NCBI GenBank assembly: GCA_007449985.2
Contig: VIIQ02000006.1
Location: 620,001 to 684,000 of the forward strand
Length of the DNA stretch: 64,000 bases
Origin: Desmodesmus armatus
Lineage: Eukaryota; Chlorophyta; Chlorophyceae; Sphaeropleales; Scenedesmaceae
Reading direction: 5' to 3'
The notes beneath the pieces are model-generated. The model had not been told where the DNA came from, ran no database searches, and saw only the letters and a program-made list of their open reading frames with translations. Shown here one piece after another: positions 12,121 through 23,611 of the stretch. The position numbers and the translations under genes were made by a program. How positions within the stretch are numbered: the stretch's first letter is position 1; each line of letters opens with the position of its first letter.

Positions 12121-14288
12121 TCAGTACACCCACTGCAACTCCCTGTGCTGCTGCACCTGCTGAACAATACCCAGATCCTCCCACCGGTTCTTGGAGGCCC
12201 AGCCCTCCAATGCGCCAGTCACCTCATCAACCACCTGCAGGCAACACAGCACACATGAACAGCTGCTTTGCTGGTCTGCAATTTCAGAGCAGCTGGTGCC
12301 CTGGCCCACCTCTGCGCTTTGCACCTGGCCGATCACGCTTTGGCTGTGGCACTTCAGTCTGGGGAATACACCCCAGGTCTGAGCAACACAGAGAAAGAGT
12401 AGCGCAGGACTGAGGCAGCATGAGGCAGTATGAGTCTGCAGCACTAAGGCTTCATACTGTAGCACCAGTTTGCAAACCTCCTCCCACCCCCTTCACTCTT
12501 CAAATCACTGCACTGCCCACACCCTATCTGGTCTCAAGCAGCAGCAGCACTCACCCGCTTTGCTACAGGGTCCTGCTGCATATGTGCCCACCAGGCTGCC
12601 AGCTTTGGCCGCCCCGCAAACACATCCTGCCAGCCAAAGTAGCGAGGCAGGATGAACGTCAGGAACACAAAAGTTGGCAGCAGGGCAGAGTCACCGGCTG
12701 TGATGGAGGGTCCTGCGATGCAGGGCCCCACACAGATGCCCTCCAGAACATCCAGCTGCTTTACTAGCTGGGCCAGCATAGAGGCCCGCTCAGCTGCCTC
12801 AAACTTGCGGTACAGGCAGGCCTACGGGAGAAGTTGACAGAAGAGCGAATGCAGGAGGCAGCGCCAGCGTGGTGAGTCAGCAGCAGGTGAAAGGACCCTA
12901 CAGGAGTGCCATGGTACGGAGGCTGCAGGTGGCAGATCACACCGATGTGCTGTTGTCACGTGCACGCAGTGGGAGCATCATGCGCATCATGAGCATCGGA
13001 TGCGTGCATGTTGGTGTCTAACATGGGCTGCAGGCATGAACGGCGCTGCCACCACTGCTACCACTGCCACCACAGCACGGCAGTTCTGCACACGCCAGGT
13101 GGCGTGGCTATGAATGAGCTACTTAGCGTAGTGCATATGAGGCATCAGCAGGAGCAGGTGCAGGAGGGGGCACAGCCCTACCTGAATGGGTGTGATGTAC
13201 TGGTCGTGGATGCGAGTTGCCAGCGTGGCGATTGCACGTGATTCTGGGTCTGCCTGCAGTGAGCCAAAGGGTCAGGCACACAACTGTGCATCCTCAGCAG
13301 TCAAATCACTCTCGTAGCCTTGCTACACTCAATGCCCTGAGACATGCTGCCAATTCACTACAAGCACACTCCTTGTGAACCCTCCTGACACTGCCTGCAC
13401 GCTGCTGCTACTGGAAACACCCGATTTGCGAGCACAGAGGGCCAGGCAGTACCAGTACGATGCAGTATAACAACTGCTGTGGTCACTCAGTGTACACTCA
13501 GTCCGGTCACTCACTGCCATCATGGTGGGCCCCTGGCCAGAGTACTTGTCCAACACATACAACGCAATCACCTGCATGCAGATGGCACAGGGAACTCTTG
13601 TGTGTCAAGCTGCTGCATGGTCAGTCTCTTGCTTGTTAGTGCAAGAGCGTGCTGGCTGCACAGGTGCGATATACTTGCGATATTATTTATTTATCGAACC
13701 TCAAAGATCACTACGGTATGTGAATCCCCCCCCCCCCCCCCGTGAAAGTGGCATGTCAGTTATTTCACCTTGTGCACACATATCACCAACTGAAGGATAG
13801 GCAGGAGGTACGCTGCATGCCTTGCAGTAGTGTTCACGCAAATGTGCAAGCGGCATCTTGCACAGCAACTGTTGCACGCACCTCACTTTCAGGCAGCACC
13901 TGGCCATTTGGCAGCAGCAGCAGAGGCATCTTGCCCTGTGGGTTGAGGGCCATGTACTGCTCTGAGCCCAGGCCACCCACAGCTGCGGGCGAGACAATGT
14001 CGAACTCGTTCTCCAGGCCTTTGTGGTAGATGATGTGTCGCACCTGCAGCAGGGTTGCAGTGCAAGTCTGGGGTTGACCTTGCAGCTGCTGCTGCTGCTC
14101 TCTGTGGCTGTTGGAGCACGTCAAAATCACACAGTGCTGCGTAGCATTATGATGTCACACACATTATCCACATTTTCCCACACAGCACTGGCTTTGAGTC
14201 ACAGCCAGCCACGAGAATTCCGTACCCGTGCTCCGTGGTTGCTGACAGGCACATCCACCAGCGTTGGCTTGCTGACTGGCAGCCTCAT
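12121..14288 (-). CDS. Glutathione S-transferase family protein
   Basis: Exons 14288-14226, 14043-13882, 13571-13515, 13253-13182, 12821-12555 and 12234-12121; all junctions are phase 0 and give 244 residues. GSTs conjugate glutathione to electrophiles or reduce peroxides, usually in the cytosol. The N-terminal thioredoxin-like domain (about residues 8-92) has VDVPVSNHGARVRHI in the catalytic-loop position, then NPQGKMPLLLLPNG with the cis-Pro typical of GSTs, then LPESEVIALYVLDKY (the glutathione-binding E-S motif). The C-terminal helical domain follows, about residues 95-240. The residue replacing the catalytic Ser/Tyr/Cys is unclear (Ser or Asn of VSNHG), so I do not assign a class. The gene sits between G1 and G2. 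Intron 2 has a C16-type homopolymer near 13726-13741. Confidence 0.85.
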
Positions 14289-16416
14289 TGCAGCACAGGC
14301 AACTGAGGTGCGGCGCCTGCCGTATCCTTTACATGCGGTTCTGCAAGCGGTGAATGGCTGAGCAGTGAAAGCAGCCATCCTAGCAGCCTTCAGTCTGCAG
14401 GCAGCAGCACAGATCTGTCTAGAGTCAGGAACTTGATGACAACTGCAGGTGCTGCAGGTGTATTGTCGTGGGAGATAGTGTCTGTGTGCAGTGAGGTAGG
14501 AAAGTGAGCACGATCCACTGTCATGTGGCAGTAAGCTAACGCCGATCGACCTCCCGCAGTGACTACCTGTCTCCGGTGTGGTGGGATTTGTACCTTGTGA
14601 GCGTGCCCGAAAAGTACATAGATATCTCTACTGTTTCGTAAAGCAACGCCTTGATGACAATTGTGAATACAACGGTCCTGATGTACTGCAACAATACCTT
14701 AGGTACAGTACACAACTTGCATGCACTGATGGCGATTTGCTTGCAAGCAAACTTGCGCAGCAGACAGGCTGTCTGCTACACCTTGAGTTGCTTTGGCGAT
14801 GTCAAGATCTCAGGGCACTGTTTTGCCTGTAGGAACTTTTGATGCTGCTGCTTCATTGATAATTTGATGAGCGTCCATGATGAAGCACACAGAATATTCT
14901 GTGGCATTAATGTGCCATACCAACACGCGAGCACCAGGCACCTGGCACCACCTGAATTTTTTGGCTGTCAGTATTGCTGTGTTGACTACCTTGTTGGATA
15001 GTGCCGTTGATGTTGCAGAAGCTTGTGGTGGGTATGTGCCAACTCGTCACACAGCAGTTGAGCATCTTGGTCCATACCACATGATCAGGGTCTAGCGCAT
15101 GGTCAGGACCGATACGAGGTTGTTCATTGTCACAGAGGTCCAGCACGGGCGCAAGTGTAGGATTTCCCCTCTCCAGGCTGACCCACGTGTAGTGCTCAAC
15201 ACTGTTCCTGACAGTGCAGCCTGGGCATACTGGCCTGGTGCACATTGCAGCATGAGAAGTGCCTGACCTATCCTGCAGCTCATGGTAGCTTGTTCTGTGC
15301 GTGATGAGCTGCATACCACCTGGCCTGTCATTTAAACGGCATGTTTGATTCCCTTGTCTCAGATGCACATGCATACAGTGCTGGCGTGTGATCGTGTACA
15401 ATCAGGAGGGAATTCTGCGTTAGTATGGTTGAGCAATAGCTTGGATGCACTTGTTTTGCCCGTCCTGTCAGCAACATAGATGTTACCAGTCCTGTCAGCA
15501 ACATAGATGTTACTAAACCAACACAACTTCAAACCATTCAGCCTACATTCTGCTGGTGCTGCCAAACTGACGCAAACTCAGCAACCTCTCATCGCATGTG
15601 CAGAAGCTGACCAGTTTGCACTGACAGTCATTTATTCGCCATTCGCTGGAAGGCGGCACTCACTATACAGAAGGCTGCCCGGAAGAGACACCACATGCCA
15701 CAGGGCATGCTAGACCAGAGTTGCACCGGTCACCCCGACAAAAACACTCTGGAGTACTCCAGAGGCCCATGGGAACCACAAAGAGATGCTCCTGGGCGAG
15801 CGGTCACGGATGCCTGACGGCAACAGCTACCTCAACCCTGTGCTGACACCAACTGAGGTGTCACTCCCGTGAACAGCTTTTCAGCATGTTCTGCACCATG
15901 GTGCGCATTGCATCAGAAGCAGTCCTGCACATGGTGATGCAGGAGATGCCTCCTCAACTTCCAACTTCAACCCACTTGCATGGCGCCTCGTGAGGGGCCC
16001 CCTCAGGGCCTGCAGGAGACAGTGGGCAGCACAACAGCAGCAGACAGATGTGACACAAGCGAACGAGCAGGCAGGACAAGCTTTACATGCACGATCACGA
16101 CTAGTATGCCATACTCCGATGATCGGATCATGTCCTATCCAGGCACAGTGGAATGTAAGCTTGCATCACCATGCACCCCTGGGAGGGGATTATGCAGCGT
16201 GCGCCTTGAATGCGTCTAGTGCCAGGTCCATTGTGGCAACACTGACGGTGTCCAGGCTGATTGAGGATGCCCGTAGTGTTCACTGGTGCACCAGTGTCAG
16301 TACAGATGACGCGGTGTGTTGTACTGTAGACCTGACACATGTGCCTAGTAGACCTGACTGAGAAGCAAGACTTACGTACCAGCAGCGTTGTGTGGTTGTC
16401 CCTGGGGAGTGTGGGC

Positions 16417-17656
16417 TTAGTGGCACTCGGACTTCTTGTACTTCACAACGTAGTACACCTTCTTGTGCTCCTTCTTGCAGTCGCACTGCAGGGGGTGGGT
16501 CAACAGCAGCAGGTGGGGCAGTGGGCAAGGCATGTGTGGGTGTAATGAGGTACGTGCACAGCTGTTGCTGGGGCAGCGGGCTAGGCATTTGTGCACAGCT
16601 GTTGCTGGGGCAGCGGGCGTGGCAAGGGTGGGTGCAATGCCATGCGTGCAAAACTGTGTTGTCCCACGCCAGCCTTCGGACGCCTTCGCCCCACATCTAC
16701 GCTCTGCCTACATGCTGCAGAAGCTGCCCGCTGCATACAATACCAATTGCACTTGACCAGCAGCTTGGCGACCAGCGAATGCAACTGTCTGCATTGTGCC
16801 CGTCAACAGCAGTCTGGTGCTGCAAAAGAGTTGCGGCTGCTGTCTTACTGTATGGCTGACTCCACCCATGCACCCCTCTTCCCCCCCCCCCCCCGCTCAC
16901 CTTCTTGTGGTTGTGCCTGTAGTAGCAGTGCTTGTAGTACTTCTTGTCCTCGCACTTGTCGTCGTCCTCCTCATCGCAGTCGTGGCACTCATCCTCATCC
17001 TCCTCGTCATCCTTCTCGTAGTACTTCTTGTACAGGATGTACTTCTTGTGGCCATAGCCGTGGAAGTCGTAGTCAAACTTGTGGCCCAAGTCAAACTTGA
17101 TGCCGTGCTTGCCAGTCACTGCATGGCATTTGGGAGCAAAGGGAGACACGCAGGCGACACAATGGGGATGCAGGGGCAGTCAGTATGCAGCGGTAGTGTT
17201 GTCAGGCCCCTGTCAATGCATGCTGCTGCCGTTTTGCTGTGGCCAGTTAGGGAGCCCTTTGAGATGCGACCAAGCGGCCTCAAACGCATACATGCACTGC
17301 TGGTCTCATATGTCTTGTAAACGCTTCGAAGAAGAAGGCTGCGCTATTGCGTAATCTGGCGCAACTGGACGCTACCACCACAAATCGATTGCTACTTACG
17401 CAGGGCGCGAGAGCCAGCAGCGGCAGTGCTGTCATCACTGCGAGAAGCAGAAAGGAGATGGTGCCAGAAAAGACAGCACAGCAGCAGTCAGTCAGACAGA
17501 GTGCACGCCAAGCTTGTGGTGCATTGCGACTGTGGCGTGGCACAAACCCATAAGTAAAACGTATGAAAAGCGTATAAAGGGGCCTTACCTGCGAGCAGTG
17601 GCGACAGCGAACAGGGCAATCAAGCCCAGCAGGAACAGGGCCTTGGTGGCAGCCAT
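16417..17656 (-). CDS. Paralog G2: secreted Lys/Tyr/Asp/Glu/Cys-rich protein
   Basis: Exons 17656-17589, 17437-17400, 17118-16901 and 16485-16417; 130 residues. Same architecture as G1: signal peptide MAATKALFLLGLIALFAVAT, short spacer, charged core, CDCKKEHKK tail ending ECH-stop. Exon 2 is 24 bp shorter than in G1 and G4, lacking the segment equivalent to ADAVSGVV. The core starts TGKHGIKFDLGHKFDYDF, a longer aromatic/His segment than in G1. It continues with KKYILYKKYYEK, a D/E run, CHDC, KCEDKKYYKHC and YYRHNHKK. Seven cysteines are conserved. Intron 3 starts GTGAGC followed by a 14-G run. Function unknown; secreted by inference from the signal peptide. Confidence 0.87.
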
Positions 17657-17739
17657 TGCGACTTGGTATCGCAACTGTATGCGATGAAGGTGCTGAAGGA
17701 GTACAGAGGCGCTGATGGCTTCTTGAGGAAGCGCGTGGG

Positions 17740-17798
17740 TTATATAGGGGCGTTTCGACGGTTAATGCTCTGATGTAATGGTTGCGACGTGCATTGCG
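17740..17798 (-). promoter_or_regulatory. G2 core promoter and shared upstream element
   Basis: On the minus strand CGCAATGCACGTCGCAA (17798-17782) precedes CCTATATAACC. The TATATA is at 17746-17741, 90 bp from the ATG. The 17-mer is identical to those of G1 and G4. Confidence 0.7.
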
Positions 17799-20123
17799 CC
17801 TCCGAGGGTCGCCGCGTCGGACCGAGGGTCGAACCGCAGGATGACACCCTGATGAACTCGACGCTGCTGCATACTGGTCGTATCATGTTACACACTACTC
17901 CCAGCACGTCGAAAGCACAGCGCTTTGCCTGCGATGTTTGACTGTCTGACTGACACTAGGACCGCAGCAGCAAACAGCCTGAATGAGCTGTTTGGGCAAG
18001 CTACCATAGGCAATAATGTTGGTATTGACTGCCTTTCTGCATTCATGCATTGTTATCAGACTCACCAGCGAATCCGAACAGTCTTTGGCAAACTCTGGCA
18101 GTGCTGCAGTGCACAGCTGATTCAGCAATGGCCTTGCAGGGCTTTCCGAGAGCAAACTTGCATTTGCGCTAAAGGATGGTTCATCAACCGCCAGGTAGAG
18201 CAAAATGAGCCTGACAAGGCTGCAAAGGATTGAGCTGCCATGCTTGGTGTCCGTAGTAGTCACACCTGCCAGGGCTGGAGTGGGCTGGCCACTTATGATC
18301 AGCAGCAGTTGATCTTGGAAGTGCCCAAGGGGGCCGCACCCCCTCACCAGCTGGCCATATCAGTAGCAGTTGGTGTGAAACTGTGTCAGTTTGCAGTGGC
18401 TGCCGTACTGCGTGCGACTGAAGGGAGCCCAGTCTGGGAGTATCCCTCATGTGTGAGGCAAGCAGTCATCAGCAGGGCAGGACAGCACAAACACAACATG
18501 ATGCAGCACCAGCTTGCCACTCTCTCCCAACCCCCTTCAACCCTCCACACCCATTTGGTCATACTGACACACGTGCATCACCCAAGTTGTTTCTGGCTTT
18601 CGAAAATGCTGTGGATTCCTGTGTTATGAAAGCTGAGTATGATACAAGCTGAGTGTGTTACAACCCTTTTAGCAGAAGCTTGTGGTGGGTGTGTGCAACT
18701 CGTTACTCAGTTGGTCAACACAGCATGGTCAGGCTCTATGAAGTGCATGTCCAGGGTTGATACGCTGCTGCTCACATCATGTGAGTCGCGAGTCGCAGAG
18801 GTCCATCAGACAAGTGTGGGATGCTTCCTTCTCCAGGCTGACCACTGTGTAGTGGCCGACACACCCTCCTAACCGTGGTTGCAACCTCGCCCAGGTCATA
18901 TTGGCTTGGCACGCATTGCAACACGACAGGTCACACAGGTGCCTTGTCTATCCACCAGCTCATGCTGGCTTGTGCTGTGCGTGATGAGGTACATGCGACT
19001 TGTCCCGTCAACTTGGTGTGTGGTCTGGCAGGTGTCTCAAATGCATATGAATACATCGCTGGCATGGGATTTGAGTGTCATCATGCAGGGAACTGTCCTT
19101 CAAGCTGCGCATAGATTGTGTGCAGGAAGAACTTAGCTTTAACAAGCAAATGTGTGTCACATGTTCAACGACCATGTGCGGCACAACATGGTCAACGTCA
19201 GACTGCTTTTCTTTGTGCCACACCATACATTCTGATCAATAGCGCTAGCCAGCGTGGGTGCCACTGCATTGCCCGTCTTGCCAGCAGCATGATATTACCA
19301 AACCAACACAACTTCAAACCACTGCACCTTCCCTTTGCTGGTGCTTTCGCAACCACAGCAACCTCTCATTGCATGTGCAGGAACCGACCAGTTTGCACTG
19401 GCAGTCAGTTATTCGCCATTCGCTGGAAGGCGACGCCCACAGAAGGCTTGCAAGAAAGCACATGCCACAGGGCATGCTGGACCGGTGTTGCACCGGTCAA
19501 CCCGACAAAAAGACTCTGGAGTCACTCCACTGGAGGCTCCAGAGGCCCATGGGAAACACAAAGCGATGTCTCTGGGCGAGTGGTCACAGATGCCCGACAA
19601 CCAACAGCTATCTCGACCGTGTGCTGACGCCGACGAGGGAGTTTTCACTCGTGTAGGTATTGAACAGCTTTTCAGCATGTTCTGCGCCATGGTGCGCACA
19701 GCATCAGAAGCAATCCTGCACATGTGACGCTGGAGATACCTCCTCTACTTCAACTTCAATCCACTTGCATCGCGACTCGTGAGGGGCCTGCAAGGGACAG
19801 AGGGCAGCACAGCAACAGCAAACAGATGTGACACAAGCAGAAGAGCCATGCAAAACAAGCCATACATGCACTGCTAGTATGTTCGGATCATGTGCTGTCC
19901 AAACACAGTGCAGCGTGTGCGCAGAGCAAGTACAGCGCAATGTGTGGGTAGAGTAAGCTTTCAGGCCCCTGTTTCCTCACAAAGTGCATCACTGGGGATA
20001 TGTGCACAAAGGCGTATGGTATGCACCATTGCCAATGGCCCCGCCAATGGCAATGGTGCATACCCTGGGCGGTGTCCATGATGATTGAGCATGCCCGCTG
20101 TGACCACTGGTGCACCAATGCCT

Positions 20124-20139
20124 ACACACACACACACAC
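20124..20139. repeat. CA dinucleotide microsatellite
   Basis: Eight AC units, lying in the 3' flank of G3. The corresponding spot in the G2 copy lacks the expansion. Confidence 0.85.
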
Positions 20140-20217
20140 CCGGTGTGCTGTGCTGTGCAGACTGAGAAGCAAGGAGTACCTACCAGCAGTGTTGCGTGAT
20201 TGTCCGGGAGTGTGGGC

Positions 20218-21388
20218 TTAGTGGCACTCAGACTTCTTGTACTTCACAACATAGTACACCTTCTTGTGCTCCTTCTTGCAGTCGCACTGCAGGGGGGGGG
20301 GGGGCAACAGCAGCATGTGGGGCAGCAGGCAAGGCATGTGTGGGTGCAGTGATGTATGCTGTACACTGTTTTGCCCTGCATCAAACAGGCTGTGCATCAC
20401 ATCTACGCTCTGCCTACATGCTGCAGGAGCTGCCCGCTGCATATGTCAACAGCATACAATATCAATTGCACTTGACCAGCAGCTTGATGACCAGAGACTG
20501 CAACTGTCTGCATTGTGCCCTGCAAACAGCAGTCTGGTGCTGCTCAAGTTCTGCAGCTGCTGTCTTACTGTATGGCTGATCCCACCCACGCACCCCCCCC
20601 CCTCACCTTCTTGTGGTTGTGCCTGTAGTAGCAGTGCTTGTAGTACTTCTTGTCCTCACACTCGTCGTCATCCTTGTCATCACAGTCGTGGCACTCATCA
20701 TCCTCATCCTCCTCGTCATCCTTCTCGTAGTACTTCTTGTACTGGATGTACTTCTTGTGGCCCCAGCTCTCAAAGTCAAAGTCGAACTTGTGGCCCAAGT
20801 CGAACTTGACGCCGTGCTTGCCGGTCACTGCAGGGCATTTGGGAGCAAGGGAAGACACGCAGGTGGCACACAGGGGATGCAGGGCTCAGTCTTATGCAGT
20901 GACAGTGTTGTTGAGTCCCTGCTTGCCTGCTGCTGCTGTTCTGTGCTGGCCAGTTGAAAACGCCCTTGGACATGTAACCAAGCGGCCCCCAGACGCACAC
21001 ATTCGCTGCTGGTCTCATATCACTTGTGAAAACGCTTGGAAAGGGTTCGAAGAAGCAGGCTGCGCTATTGCGTAATCAGGCGCAACTGGTCGCTACCACC
21101 ACAAATCGGTCGTTACTTACGCAGGGCGCGAGAGCCAGCAGGCGCCACACTGTCATCACTGCGAGAAGCAGAAAGGAGATGGTGCCAGAAAGGACAGCAC
21201 AGCACCAGTCAGTCAGACAGAGTGCGCGCGTGGCATACGCCAAGTTCGTGGTGCATTGCGACTGTGGCGTGGCACAAACCCATAAGTAAAACGTTTGAAA
21301 AGCTTCTGATGCGGCCTCACCTGCGGGCAGTGGCCACAGCGAACAGGGCGATTAAGCCCAGGAGGAACAGGGCCTTTGTGGCAGCCAT
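20218..21388 (-). CDS. Paralog G3: secreted Lys/Tyr/Asp/Glu/Cys-rich protein
   Basis: Exons 21388-21321, 21158-21121, 20827-20607 and 20286-20218; 131 residues. Closest to G2: both share the 24-bp exon 2 deletion and the KFDLGHKFD core extension. The signal peptide is MAATKALFLLGLIALFAVAT. The core has KKYIQYKKYYEK, an acidic DDEEDEDDE run, CHDCDDKDDDECEDKK and YYKHCYYRHNHKK. The tail begins CDCKKEHKK and ends ECH-stop. Seven cysteines after the signal; intron phases 2, 1, 0. Intron 3 begins with ten G after GTGA and ends with thirteen C before TGCAG. Function unknown. Confidence 0.87.
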
Positions 21389-21468
21389 TGCGACTTAGTA
21401 GCGTAAGTGTTTGCACGACTTGCAAACTGCACAAGTGAATAAGTGGTGAAAGGCAGGAGCAGTGGTGG

Positions 21469-21535
21469 TTTATGTAGGCGTATTCGTCACGGATAATGTT
21501 ATTTGTAATAAGTGCGACGGGCATTGCCAAGGTCG
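21469..21535 (-). promoter_or_regulatory. G3 core promoter, degenerate shared element
   Basis: On the minus strand GGCAATGCCCGTCGCAC (about 21530) is a diverged form of the CGCAATGCACGTCGCAA element. CCTACATAAACC stands in for the TATA box about 87 bp upstream of the ATG. Confidence 0.5.
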
Positions 21536-21539
21536 GCGC

Positions 21540-23400
21540 GTCGCACACCCGCGCCCGACCTTGGCATCGACACACCGATGCTGCATTCGACGACGAAGAG
21601 AGCACACATACAAACGCTTATACAGTGCATGTCATTGATGCGTCTTGCAAGTCCTTCGCCAGTCGCATCACCGCGCCGTGCCTGCGACGTTTTTCTGTCT
21701 GTGTTGTCTGACTGACTCTGGACCAAATGCCTGAATTGGGTAATGAAGAACCTACAATTGGCCAACGTTGGCAACACTGCTTCCAGCCTCAACCGCCCAA
21801 TGGTGCAATGCGTGCTGCAATGCACAGCTGATCTAGTCATTCCTTGCATGTTGGACTGCAATGCTCCAAGCCTTGGACTGCGACCAGGGCCAACTTGCAG
21901 ATGGGTTTGCAAAGGATGGCTCAAATGCAGACCAGGTGTAGCTGCATCAGTCTGTAAAGGACTGAGCTGTCATGCATGACCTCTCTGGAGTCACCCCTGC
22001 AGGCCTGGATCAGCCTCGGCCACACTCATCAGCAGCTGGCACAAGGGTCAGGGAGAGGGGGTTGAAAGGCATCTTTCCTTGGGTTCTTGGGGTCCCGGCC
22101 GTTTTCATGCGACCGTGTCAGCATGGATGCACTGCCACATTGACTTGTAACTCAACATATGTGCTGAATTTCTTGCCATCCCATGGAGATAGTGCGCTCA
22201 TACTGATGCAAATACCTTGCTGCTGTTATGAGCAAGGCTGCCAATGGCTGCCAGCGCTGGCAGACCAGCAGGCTGCAACAGCACAGCAGAGCTGGAAATG
22301 TGTTCACAGCTGAGCCAATGCACAGTACGTCAATGCAGGACACAAATGGATCCTTGGATCTGCAGCCGGCTGGCCCACCGGCAGACCTTCGGAAGGTTCA
22401 CCTTGCATTGATGGAAGGCACCTTTGCAGTCAGACAGCACACATGCTATGTGTATATGGCAGTGCCATAGATGGCAACTGCCAACGGTTGGCAGGTGCAT
22501 CCAAGCTTGCTGGCAAACAAGGCATTTGACCGGGGCATTTGGCAATATCTTTGGCGCACAGTCTCAGCACTACTTAGCACTAGTGCAGGAGGTCAGCAGT
22601 GTAGTATGTTCGCTGTTGCCGTCGTATGTGTGGCATACTGCCGCTGCAGCTGGACAGCACCAGCTCCCTTGTTCAGCCTGCCTCAGTGAGCCTTTGGAGA
22701 GGCAGATGCGTCTAATCAAACACTAGTGGTGGCAGAAGTACATCAGTCAAACGATTGGTCACTGACTTCGGAAGCGCTCTACAGTGGGGCCGGGTGCTGT
22801 GCACTGGACTCGGAGTCCAGCAGCTACCAGGTAGTACCTCACGGCAGGGGGGCTGTGGTCCAGCCAAGACATGGTCTCCTGCATCTTGTAAACCTTTTAA
22901 GGTGCATGTTTTAAGATTCGCCTGTGCTAGGGGGGCTTCGGCCTGGTGCCGCCAGCTTTGCTTCTGCTGCAGCAGCCCAAACCACAGCAGGCAGCTGACG
23001 GACAGTACCAGCAGCAGTCAACAGCTGTCTGCAAGGGGCCCTCATGCCGTGCGCCACAGCTACAGCAAGTGTGCAAACCTGCTACAAGGGCAGGTCAGCC
23101 GTGACAATTGAAACCGTGAAGTGATGGCACATCAGAATTGTGCAAGTAAGCTGGTCTGGTGTGCCCTGCAAGGGTGTTGTTGCTTGCTGGCAGTCCTGCT
23201 GGAGGCAGCCTTATTCGAGGTGCACGTTGCATTGCACTTGCAGGACAGTATGCTGCTCAAACGTGCCAGTTATATACTCCACCAGCCTAAACAGGCAGAA
23301 ACTGCACCACCAGACAAACAGGCGGCAGCACTGCGCTGGGCTCGTATTGCGGGATGACCTACATAGTAAGGTAAGGTTTGATCAGTATCGACACGCCGGA
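21540..23400. other. Spacer between the head-to-head genes G3 and G4
   Basis: No gene seen. The left part matches the upstream flanks of G1 and G2; the right part (from about 22730) matches the flank before G5. A perfect 7-bp stem with 3-base loop (CTGGACTCGGAGTCCAG, about 22806) is present. It is not part of a recognisable tRNA. Confidence 0.45.
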
Positions 23401-23412
23401 CATATGTGCTTG

Positions 23413-23530
23413 GACGAAGCGTCGGTGCGGCAGCAGTGTAGTGTGGGTGCGGCGCAGATGGCGCTCGCGTCGCAATGCACGTCGCAAACATTACGCGAGA
23501 GGCTTAATCGTTGCAACGACACCTATATAA
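23413..23530 (+). promoter_or_regulatory. G4 promoter: dyad, shared element and TATA box
   Basis: GACGAAGCGTCGG (23413-23425), a near-palindrome also found upstream of G5, is followed by CGCAATGCACGTCGCAA (23471-23487) and TATATAA (23524-23530), 88 bp before the ATG. Confidence 0.7.
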
Positions 23531-23611
23531 AACCCCGCTATTCCATCAATCCACACGGCTTCTGTACCCGTGACAAGCCTACACCATACACTTTCGCAAC
23601 ACCAAGTCGCA

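Larger units (their letters stand above)
14995..18440. repeat. Segmental duplication unit carrying G2 (copy A)
   Basis: Sequence from about 14995 to 18440 matches about 18650-22040 in the same order: GCAGAAGCTTGTGGTGGGT (15016, 18673), ACCAACACAACTTCAAACCA (about 15515, 19299), GAGTGTGGGCTTAGTGGCAC (about 16407, 20209) and the gene itself. The offset is about 3.65-3.8 kb, so the unit is a direct tandem duplication. No other gene is apparent. Boundaries are approximate. Confidence 0.75.
18650..22040. repeat. Segmental duplication unit carrying G3 (copy B)
   Basis: Direct tandem copy of the unit at about 14995-18440 (shared landmarks are listed there). Copies have diverged by substitutions and small indels outside exons, while exons 3 and 4 remain highly similar. 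Boundaries are approximate. Confidence 0.75.

Noticed and set aside
13726..13741. Poly-C tract in a GST intron as a functional element
   Set aside because: Similar homopolymers are scattered through introns here; without the paired G/C arrangement of G3 it is more likely a microsatellite.
16591..17320. Plus-strand open frames of 169-174 codons across G2 (and similar ones over G1 and G3)
   Set aside because: They are the antisense of exon 3; only the minus strand has conserved exon junctions in all copies.
22770..22840. Hairpin-rich stretch considered as a tRNA
   Set aside because: One good stem (CTGGACTCGGAGTCCAG) but no acceptor stem, T-loop or consistent cloverleaf.
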